35,603 bases of DNA, taken from a virus. The notes under the pieces are model-generated. The model saw only the letters and a program-made list of their open reading frames with translations. It searched no databases and had not been told where the DNA came from. The DNA is taken from positions 1 through 35,603 of the IMG/VR virus record IMGVR_UViG_3300047557_002991; one strand, 5' to 3'. A program made the position numbers and the translations under genes. Shown in pieces: positions 19,504-26,731 of this stretch. Numbering within the stretch: the first letter of the stretch is position 1; every line of letters begins with the position of its first letter.

Positions 19504-20715
19504 TTATCTTGGTACTATGTCAAACATTTCTTGATCTGGTAGATCTATTTTGCCTACACAATCTACTATTGAAATAACCGCAGTTCTTTCAACAGTTTCT
19601 GGATTTGGAATACTACTTAGAGGTATTATTTTTAAAATAGGAATTAGTTGTGCATTATATCCTGTCGGAGAATTTACAATAATTCTAGGAAGATCTATAA
19701 ATCCAGATCCAGGTTTTACAACCTCAACTGATTCAATCTCCCCCCTATCATTTATAACTGGTTTTAACACTGCACCTCGACTTGTTCCTTCTGGGACAGA
19801 AATAACTTCTATAGTATCGCCCGGATTATAATTAAATCCAGGATTTGAAACAAAAATTTCTTCAATCTCAGTAATTGCAGGATATGTTAAAACAGGTTCG
19901 GTTAGAGTTGGAACAATTTGAGTTGGAACAGTTGGAATTGGGGCAATTTGAGTTGGGACAGTTGGAATTGGCGCAGTTGGAATTGGCGCAGTTGGAGTTG
20001 GAACAACCGGAACAGTTGAAGTTGGAGGAAAAACTATATCGCCTGGATTTAATGGAGGTTGATTTCCTGGGTTAAAAATAATAATAGTCCCGTCAACAGT
20101 CTCAACGTATCCCTGATTTGGACCAACTATAGTTCTACCATTTCCACCTTTACTTCCATTCGGTGCAGGAAGGTATCCATCTCCCGTAGAAGTTACGATT
20201 ATATTTCTAACTTCAAGTCCACCTTTAGAAGATGGTCGTGTTTGAACTTTTCCAGATCCGCCAAATCCATTACCACAAGTGTCCTCTATAGAAGCATAAG
20301 GTGGACTTAGATATCCAAATCCGGGGTTTACGATGTCAAAACCAATTATAGAAGAAGAGTTTGGACTTATGACGGCATTTGCCATTGCTCCAAATCCACC
20401 ACCACCAAAAAATCTTACTTTAGGAGGTCCACATAATTGAGGACTTGTTGGGCATGGGGGAATTCCTGGTTTAACTGCATCATTTATTGTTAGTTTTTTA
20501 ACGCCACCAATAGAAAGTTCTCTTCGATATGCATCCGAATCTTGAAAGTAAAAAGTCTGCTTAGGATTTAATGCAGCAATACACTCAGCTTCTTTTCTAG
20601 TAACATCATCTATCAATTGTCCATCTAGATCGTAAAAAGAAACCCGGATAGGATCTTCCTTTCCTCTATTTTTATTTCTTCTACGTACACATTTATCTCT
20701 ATATTGATCTGACAT
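19504..20715 (-). CDS. Structural protein with Pro-Thr repeat hinge, 403 aa
   Basis: An N-terminal domain rich in basic residues (DKCVRRRNKNRGKEDP, LSIGGVKKLTINDAVKPG) is followed by Gly-rich beta modules (FDIVNPGFGYLSPPYASIED, VTSTGDGYLPAP). A Pro-Thr-Val/Ala tract (PTAPIPTAPIPTVPTQIAP) links to more of the same module (VSNPGFNYNPGDTIEV, VVKPGSGFIDLPRIIV). The repeated G-x-G/N-Y/F pattern is also in the giant protein. Likely a tail tip or fibre-network protein of the baseplate; the function is inferred from context. Confidence 0.68.
   Translation of the reverse strand: MSDQYRDKCVRRRNKNRGKEDPIRVSFYDLDGQLIDDVTRKEAECIAALNPKQTFYFQDSDAYRRELSIGGVKKLTINDAVKPGIPPCPTSPQLCGPPKVRFFGGGGFGAMANAVISPNSSSIIGFDIVNPGFGYLSPPYASIEDTCGNGFGGSGKVQTRPSSKGGLEVRNIIVTSTGDGYLPAPNGSKGGNGRTIVGPNQGYVETVDGTIIIFNPGNQPPLNPGDIVFPPTSTVPVVPTPTAPIPTAPIPTVPTQIAPIPTVPTQIVPTLTEPVLTYPAITEIEEIFVSNPGFNYNPGDTIEVISVPEGTSRGAVLKPVINDRGEIESVEVVKPGSGFIDLPRIIVNSPTGYNAQLIPILKIIPLSSIPNPETVERTAVISIVDCVGKIDLPDQEMFDIVPR
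19902..20027 (-). repeat. Tandem short repeats encoding PT-rich hinge
   Basis: About eight imperfect copies of a 15- to 18-bp unit encode PTxP(I/V) residues. The plus-strand reading is a Glu/Leu-rich shadow frame and not a gene. Confidence 0.8.
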
Positions 20716-20729
20716 ATTTCTTTAGAAAA

Positions 20730-21659
20730 TTATCGTTTTTTAGATGATGTATTGAGATCTGCCGTAGAAGAAGCTTTGGTAGAACCAGTTCCATCTGAAT
20801 AATCCGTCTTACCATCTGGACCAGGAGCCAACGGTAATGGCGATTCACCCGCAAGAGCAGCAGTTCCGGCAAGATTGACCTGATCAACAACTGGACACGC
20901 TTTGTCGTCATCACAATCAAAGAAATTTAATATTCCAGTTAAAAAATCCAAAGCATTGAAAAGACTATTTGCAAGGTTACTTACTGCTCCAGAAATTAAT
21001 GCAAGAGCAGCATTAATAGCAGAAGTGATAGGACCTAAAATGTTACCCAAAAGATTAGAAATAAAATCTTCAACTAAACACATTGGACCATTTAGGAATT
21101 TATCGATTAAACCCAACAACAAATTACCGACAGTACTAAAAAGACCTCTGACTATTTTTGCAAAAGCACAGGAAATAAGATTAGTTCCTTTATTCAATTT
21201 ATCAAGGAAAGAAGGCATTTCTCCGGGAAAAAGAAAAGGTAATATCTTTTTTGCATTCTTTTGAACTTCATTTAAAACCCATCCACGAACTCCTCCTAAG
21301 ATATTTTTTACATATCCAGCAACATCACCCGTTGCAATATCCAAATATTTTTTTATTTCTTTTCCTGGACCAGATTCTTCATTAATAAGAGTGCTTACTG
21401 CAGAATTTAAATTTGAAAATTTAGATGCATATTGTTGAACTTTTGAAATTTGATTTTGTAGTTTTTGAATTGATAATTGAATTCCTTTTTTATCACTATT
21501 TCCAGATTTACATGGACTTTGAACAGAGAACTTTTCTTCACGATCTTCATGTTGCAACCATTCAGCTAATGTCCATTCCTTATGGTCGATTAAGCGATAG
21601 TTGTCTATTGAATTCTGAAATACATCAGTTGTTGGTGGTTGCGAATATGAAACAGTCAT
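20730..21659 (-). CDS. Virion protein with long hydrophobic helices, 309 aa
   Basis: The N-terminus (MTVSYSQPPTTDVFQNSIDN) is polar. A coiled coil follows (IQKLQNQISKVQQYASKF), then a long Gly/Leu-rich helical stretch at about residues 165-245 (GLFSTVGNLLLGLIDKFLNG; SNLLGNILGPITSAINAALA; LIFALDF-like helix) that could insert in a membrane or pack in a hub. Cys residues cluster near the end (DCDDDKACPVV). It sits between the gp5-OB gene and the PT-repeat protein. A role in membrane penetration is speculation from composition. Confidence 0.65.
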   Translation of the reverse strand: MTVSYSQPPTTDVFQNSIDNYRLIDHKEWTLAEWLQHEDREEKFSVQSPCKSGNSDKKGIQLSIQKLQNQISKVQQYASKFSNLNSAVSTLINEESGPGKEIKKYLDIATGDVAGYVKNILGGVRGWVLNEVQKNAKKILPFLFPGEMPSFLDKLNKGTNLISCAFAKIVRGLFSTVGNLLLGLIDKFLNGPMCLVEDFISNLLGNILGPITSAINAALALISGAVSNLANSLFNALDFLTGILNFFDCDDDKACPVVDQVNLAGTAALAGESPLPLAPGPDGKTDYSDGTGSTKASSTADLNTSSKKR

Positions 21660-21661
21660 AA

Positions 21662-22204
21662 TTATCTTCCACTATTTGGATTGGTGGTAAATTGATTGCT
21701 GGCGAAAGAAGGTTTTTTATATTTTTTAATCAACTTAAGATAATCCGGAACTAAAGCATCTTCATTATATGTATCGTTGAAGAGTTGAGCACCCCCAGTT
21801 TCATCCTTTGGTTGTGTTTTGGGAACAACATTATTTGAGTTAATTAAAACGCCAAAAATATATGGTTCTTGCCCTGCCATTCCATCGAGAAAGAAACCAA
21901 CTACAATTGACCCAGGGGAAAGGGTAGGAGTATCAATAAATCCTCCAAGACCAGATCCACTAGTTACAGGCAAAACGACATTTGCCATTGGCAATTGTTC
22001 GTCAGGCAAATCTTGAGTGTTTGGAGTATGCAATCCAAAATATCTCACTCTATATCGATATCCCCACCCCCTCTTGGATGCGGAATCGTAATGCGCTGGT
22101 TCAAGATTATCCTGCCAAGAAACACTCGATACTACTCTACCTATCCACATTGGGAAAGAAGATATCGTATTTAAATCAAAATTACCAGAATACTCGTTCA
22201 TCAA
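21662..22204 (-). CDS. 5: Baseplate hub gp5 OB-fold protein (no lysozyme domain), 180 aa
   Basis: The sequence FPMWIGRVVSSVSWQDNLEP, YRYRVRYFGLHTPNTQDLPD, LPMANVVLPVTSGSGLGGF, and SPGSIVVGFFLDGMAGQEPY matches the N-terminal OB-fold of T4 gp5, the part that joins the spike to the gp27 hub. T4 gp5 is 575 aa with OB, lysozyme and needle parts; here only the OB part and a polar tail remain. The lytic domain may be supplied by the 982-aa protein, and the needle by the 192-aa protein. It overlaps the 71-aa gene upstream by 4 nt. Confidence 0.85.
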   Translation of the reverse strand: MMNEYSGNFDLNTISSFPMWIGRVVSSVSWQDNLEPAHYDSASKRGWGYRYRVRYFGLHTPNTQDLPDEQLPMANVVLPVTSGSGLGGFIDTPTLSPGSIVVGFFLDGMAGQEPYIFGVLINSNNVVPKTQPKDETGGAQLFNDTYNEDALVPDYLKLIKKYKKPSFASNQFTTNPNSGR

Positions 22205-22416
22205 TCCTCGTACAATCTACATTCAAGTGCTTCAGGATTCTCATCGCAGTACATTTCAAATCCTGTTGGGTCATGATCTGTATCTGGATGATTATTTTGA
22301 TATCTTTCTAGATGGTCCAACTCATCTTCCAAATGACGACGACGTTGACTACTTACACAGGGATTATTAATCTCATCGCGATCATCATTGATATGTTGTT
22401 GAAGTGTCCTATCCAT
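22201..22416 (-). CDS. Small conserved acidic cyanophage protein, 71 aa
   Basis: The protein (MDRTLQQHINDDRDEINNPC, RRRHLEDELDHLERYQNNHP, FEMYCDENPEALECRLYED) is charged, mostly helical, and has three Cys. I recall close relatives in T4-like cyanophages at a similar position before the gp5 gene. It is made from its own late octamer and coupled to gene 5, so an assembly role in the hub is possible. No family function is known to me. Confidence 0.78.
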   Translation of the reverse strand: MDRTLQQHINDDRDEINNPCVSSQRRRHLEDELDHLERYQNNHPDTDHDPTGFEMYCDENPEALECRLYED

Positions 22417-22441
22417 GGGAACACGCTAATTAATTTTTTAT

Positions 22442-22449
22442 TATTTATC
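22442..22449 (-). promoter_or_regulatory. T4-like late promoter, GATAAATA
   Basis: GATAAATA on the minus strand 25 bp before the ATG at 22416, in the gap after the hub gene that ends at 22468. Confidence 0.68.
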
Positions 22450-22467
22450 AGAATTGCATGACCTTTT

Positions 22468-23781
22468 CTATTTTCGGTAAATGGACTCTCTGACCATGTT
22501 AAGTCTCGTATAACAACCATTCTTTGATAGATAATGACAAACATCGACTATTAAATATTTTCCACCTTTCTTCTGACTGACTACTCTTTTCTTTTTACCA
22601 GAAATTTCAGGAAAATCACAAAAAACCGTATCACCTGCTCTTAAACTCATATCACCAGGAATTGCAATTGAAAGTTTAATAGAGAACATGTTATTAAATC
22701 TCATATAAGATTGCCGTAAAATCTCATCATTACTGTAGTTAATATATGTTGACTTAGGAAGTTGATCTTTTAATGTCTTACCCTTAACAAGAAATCCCTG
22801 GTCATCAAATTTTTGAGATATTCGCGTCACTTGACTTTGAGCACCAAGATCTGCTGCAATTTTTGGTTGCTCTAATCCACCAATATATGGAGGATTAAAT
22901 TGCTTATTAGAATTAAAATCATTCTGACGATATGCACTTTCATAGGTATTAACTGCTTTCATTTTAGATTGAAATTGTGCTCCAGTAAGTAATTCTCTTT
23001 TTAGTTCTAAATTACTATCAAAAGCATATTCAATAATTTTTGCATCATACCCTTTCGGAACCTCTACTTGAATCACATCATTGTAAATAAATTTTTTCTT
23101 AGGATCTTTACTGAACAAAACATCAATAGACTTAAATTTAAATCCATCGTAAGTCTCGAAAAATAAAAATCCAGCAAGATTTCCTTTAGCACTCGCAATA
23201 TCAGGAACCGATCTTGGTCCTAACCAAGCTACTTTATAGAATGGTTTTTCAACATTTCCAATAAAACTCAATTCATTTAGTGTAGGATCAACTTCAATTT
23301 TTTTAGATGTTACTAAAACTTCTTTAAGAATCTTTTTTACATTATCATCTATTTTTCCATCGTATCTTTTTTTCACTCTTTTACTTTCGTATTCATTCTC
23401 AATTGATTCTTTAGAAAATAAATCAACAGTATATACCATCTTGTTTACACTTTCATCAATATTTCTCACCTCTTTAATTCTCATATCAAGTTCTAATGTA
23501 AATCCATATCCATCAACTGCAATTGCAGCGACTCTTTCCCCAACCGTTAGGTTAAGATCTCCTTTTTCGATAGATCCCTCAGTATTAGATTCTCCTTCCA
23601 GTGTTCTATATCCAGTATCAAGAAAAGTTGCAGTTACTCTTGTTGTATTATCCAAGATACTTTCATAGTAATGAAAATCAAAAATGCCAGATTCAACATC
23701 AACAGGTTTTCCGTAGTTGGAAAAAATCTTAAATAAACGAAGCTGACCTTCACCTGCCTGAGATTTGATATTTGCTGTCAT
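22468..23781 (-). CDS. Baseplate hub protein, gp27-like, 437 aa
   Basis: The opening (IFDFHYYESILDNTTRVTAT, FLDTGYRTLEGESNTEG, INVGERVAAI-like strand) and the C-terminal part (FSIKLSIAIPGDMSLRAGDT, GGKYLIVDVCHYL, YTRLNMVRESI) fit the hub family of T4 gp27 and VgrG/gp44 proteins, which form the trimeric ring joining tail tube and spike. Length is a little above T4 gp27 (391 aa). It lies just upstream of the gp5 OB gene, its expected partner. The similarity was judged by eye, so the specific T4 number is left open. Confidence 0.7.
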   Translation of the reverse strand: MTANIKSQAGEGQLRLFKIFSNYGKPVDVESGIFDFHYYESILDNTTRVTATFLDTGYRTLEGESNTEGSIEKGDLNLTVGERVAAIAVDGYGFTLELDMRIKEVRNIDESVNKMVYTVDLFSKESIENEYESKRVKKRYDGKIDDNVKKILKEVLVTSKKIEVDPTLNELSFIGNVEKPFYKVAWLGPRSVPDIASAKGNLAGFLFFETYDGFKFKSIDVLFSKDPKKKFIYNDVIQVEVPKGYDAKIIEYAFDSNLELKRELLTGAQFQSKMKAVNTYESAYRQNDFNSNKQFNPPYIGGLEQPKIAADLGAQSQVTRISQKFDDQGFLVKGKTLKDQLPKSTYINYSNDEILRQSYMRFNNMFSIKLSIAIPGDMSLRAGDTVFCDFPEISGKKKRVVSQKKGGKYLIVDVCHYLSKNGCYTRLNMVRESIYRK

Positions 23782-23782
23782 T

Positions 23783-26731
23783 TTATCCTCTCATTAGACC
23801 CGTCATACCTGTATTATTTACACGCATATCTCCCACAAAAGATGTTGGACTTTTTCTGGATTGAGAAGAAGAAACATGAACTATTTTTTCAATAGGTTGA
23901 ATTACAATCATCATCCCACCTTCTGAAGAATATGAAGGGTATGACGATAGTTTTGATGTATTTCTTTTAGGTGATTGTTTGGGTACATAACCACCACCCT
24001 GATAAGCAACATGGACATGATCGTTATGATTTCCGGATGGATCATTTCCTGCATGAAGCAATTGAACAGGTTTGACTTTATTCAATTTGTTAAACTCTGC
24101 AATTGCTTTTAAAACAGGTCCTTGTTCATTTGCATTTGCCCCAAGATCAATTGCTCTACCTTGGTAATGTAAAGATCCTTTACTATGTCCCGATGTTAAA
24201 CTATATGGTGGGTGTTCTGGATGTCTATGAATACTTCCCGGAACAACTCCCTTTTTCTTCATAAATCTTCCAAGTTCGCCCGCAATTTTACCGCCTGCAG
24301 CTCCATATCCCGCTCCAGTTTCGAGAACATCTCCTTTTACAATCTGCTTATTTACTTCAGCAGGCATTAATTTTCCTTTTTTAAATGCACCAATGTTTCT
24401 CCCTCTAGGTTCAAATCCAAAGGTATGTCCATATCTACTTACTTCAGTCGAATTATCTAAATGATCATTTGATTTTTCATAAGAATCAGATCTAAAGTTA
24501 TCTCTTGGACCAACAAATGTTCTTGCTTTTTCTTGTTTAGATCTATCCAACAAAGATGCTGCGATTCTTTCGACTATATTTCCACTATATCCTTTATATT
24601 TTTTAGCAAATGCAATCGCCTTTTCCTTTGAATTGATCTGAGACCATTCATTAACACCGCCATAATCCTTCACCGGTTGGAACTGCCCTGGTTGTAAGAT
24701 TACACCCCTAATACTTTTTGGCCATCCTGGTAAAGAAACTCTATTATAAATTGCTTGAGCAGCATCAGCAGCTCCCTGATATCCATCTGCTGGATTTCCA
24801 TTTTCAAATAATGCTGCAGTAACTAATAACCAAAAGTCTGGACTTTCTGAGGTTACTTTAATATTTCCCGGAGTTGTATCAATATCACCGGGAAGAACTT
24901 CATTCTTAGTTTCACCATACTTACCAGGCATCAATTGCTTCTGAACCTCACGAATTGCCTCATCTACTTTTTTCTGAACTAAACTACTCAAAACATTATT
25001 GATATCTTTTGCCAACTGAGCATCATCACGTTTAGTAAGATCTCTTATTCCAGTTCTAGGAACTGACCCACCCGTTTGCATTTTAGAAACTTCTTTCTCT
25101 ATATCGCGGATACTGGATGATATTTGATTATTTGCAATAGAACTTATAAGATAGGAAATACCACTACTTAAATTCTTAACTGCATTTGGATTAAACTTTT
25201 CTCCAAGAGCTATATCAATTGCTCCACCCATTAAATGACCAATTCCAAATGGAATATCTTTTAACTTTTTAGCAACACCCGTTAAAGCTTTATATGGATT
25301 TGGTAGCGATTTAATTTTATTTTCTCTATCTTGAATTTGACTTGCAGTTGGATTTGGGGGTAGTGGCGGCAATAAATTCCACCAAGCACCTTTTTGTTCG
25401 CCCTCAATATCTGTTCTTACCGAAGGATCAGGATATAACTCTCTTATTTTTTTCTTACCGCCAACATCTTTTCCAGGTTGAGATTGTTTTGGTTTTATTT
25501 TTTGTGGTTTTCTTCTTGAAATTTTTATAGTTCTTTTAGGAGCACCTTGAGTTTTTCCACCTCTTGTAACTGAACCACCATTTGCTTTCTTTTGAACTTT
25601 TCCTGTTGGTTTTTTATTTTCAAAGAGAACCTCATAAAGTTTTCCAGCAAGTTCAGCACCAGCCACACCACCAATAAAAGTTCCAAACCCAGGAAGTATT
25701 AACGAACCAACAGCACCCAATAGAATAGTTCCAATTCCTCTAAATGCTGCCTTACCTACAGGATCTCCCAGTGCCCAAGATAAACCAAACTCAATTAATC
25801 CACCAAGAATCGGTAATCTCGATAACGGACCTTTCGCAAGTCTTAAAAGTTGCCTAGTTGCTTGTTTTCCAGCAATCGCACGAGATCCTCCAGAACCAGT
25901 TGTTACAGTCGGTCTTTGGCGAAGAGGATTTCTTATATCGGGTCTACCAGCAGCACCTCCCCCAGAAGTAGTAACTCTTGGTCTTCCACCACTTCCACCA
26001 GATGGTGTAGGTGAATCTGGTTTATAGTTACGGGCATTCCTAGCAAATGTAGTAATAGCGCCAGTAAGTGCCATTCCTCCTATTAAAACATAATTAATAT
26101 ACTCGTTTAACTTGCCAGATAACTTATCAAAATCTTGCTGTGCTTTTTCTCCACCAATGCTCTTTGCAAGATCTCTAACTTTATCATAGGTTTGATATCC
26201 ACGATCAATAAAGTTTACAAATGTTTCAAGTAAGAACTTAAAAATATTCTCAGCAATTCCATAGACCTGAATGATGGTCTTTAAAACACCCTCTAACTTT
26301 GGAAGTTGATCTTGGAACTTTGTAAACAACCAACCAAGTGCAGTAAAGAATATGAACCTCTTAATTCTATCTAAAAACCCCATTGCAGGAACATTAAGTC
26401 CAGGAAGTTTAAACTTTCTTGCTTCTTTTGGTGCTTCTAATTTTTTTTCTTCCTTTTCAAAATCTGCCTTTTCTTTCTGTTTTCTTTTTTTATTTTGATT
26501 TCTTTGTTCTTCACCTAATATTAATTTTAAACGGATATCAATATCCGTTAATGTTTTTACTATTGAACCAGGTTCATCTCTTTTTGCTAAAGGTCCCGCA
26601 AGTTTTTTAGTATCAATTTGTTTAGTCTTAATCGAAAGAGCAGAAGATGCGCCTATTGTACCTATTGAAGATATTTTTGAGAGAGGAGACCCCTTTGAAG
26701 ATGGGAGTAGTTTTTGAGTATTGATTGCCAT
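23783..26731 (-). CDS. Large tail protein with SleB-like and M15-like peptidoglycan hydrolase domains, 982 aa
   Basis: Residues 75-110 are a charged coiled coil, then a hydrophobic block (FLDRIKRFIFFTALGWLFTK) as in the neighbouring 813-aa protein; a Lys/Gly-rich middle follows. Around residues 635-700 a SleB-like cell-wall hydrolase pattern appears: ALFENGNPADGY with E643 as the likely catalytic Glu, AAQAIYNRV, and IRGVILQPGQFQP. Around 840-910 a zinc-peptidase-like pattern appears: HYQGRAIDLG (H855, D862) and NHNDHVHVAY (H902-H907). These could open the cell wall during infection, replacing the lysozyme missing from gp5. The ends resemble tape-measure or hub proteins. Activity is inferred from motifs. 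Confidence 0.75.
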   Translation of the reverse strand: MAINTQKLLPSSKGSPLSKISSIGTIGASSALSIKTKQIDTKKLAGPLAKRDEPGSIVKTLTDIDIRLKLILGEEQRNQNKKRKQKEKADFEKEEKKLEAPKEARKFKLPGLNVPAMGFLDRIKRFIFFTALGWLFTKFQDQLPKLEGVLKTIIQVYGIAENIFKFLLETFVNFIDRGYQTYDKVRDLAKSIGGEKAQQDFDKLSGKLNEYINYVLIGGMALTGAITTFARNARNYKPDSPTPSGGSGGRPRVTTSGGGAAGRPDIRNPLRQRPTVTTGSGGSRAIAGKQATRQLLRLAKGPLSRLPILGGLIEFGLSWALGDPVGKAAFRGIGTILLGAVGSLILPGFGTFIGGVAGAELAGKLYEVLFENKKPTGKVQKKANGGSVTRGGKTQGAPKRTIKISRRKPQKIKPKQSQPGKDVGGKKKIRELYPDPSVRTDIEGEQKGAWWNLLPPLPPNPTASQIQDRENKIKSLPNPYKALTGVAKKLKDIPFGIGHLMGGAIDIALGEKFNPNAVKNLSSGISYLISSIANNQISSSIRDIEKEVSKMQTGGSVPRTGIRDLTKRDDAQLAKDINNVLSSLVQKKVDEAIREVQKQLMPGKYGETKNEVLPGDIDTTPGNIKVTSESPDFWLLVTAALFENGNPADGYQGAADAAQAIYNRVSLPGWPKSIRGVILQPGQFQPVKDYGGVNEWSQINSKEKAIAFAKKYKGYSGNIVERIAASLLDRSKQEKARTFVGPRDNFRSDSYEKSNDHLDNSTEVSRYGHTFGFEPRGRNIGAFKKGKLMPAEVNKQIVKGDVLETGAGYGAAGGKIAGELGRFMKKKGVVPGSIHRHPEHPPYSLTSGHSKGSLHYQGRAIDLGANANEQGPVLKAIAEFNKLNKVKPVQLLHAGNDPSGNHNDHVHVAYQGGGYVPKQSPKRNTSKLSSYPSYSSEGGMMIVIQPIEKIVHVSSSQSRKSPTSFVGDMRVNNTGMTGLMRG

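Noticed and set aside
19902-20027. Short regular repeats considered as a CRISPR array
   Set aside because: Units of 15-18 bp are contiguous, in frame and without unique spacers; they are a coding hinge.
19875-20075. Plus-strand frame rich in Glu-Leu repeats
   Set aside because: It is the reverse reading of the PT-repeat hinge of the 403-aa protein; its regularity comes from the DNA repeat.
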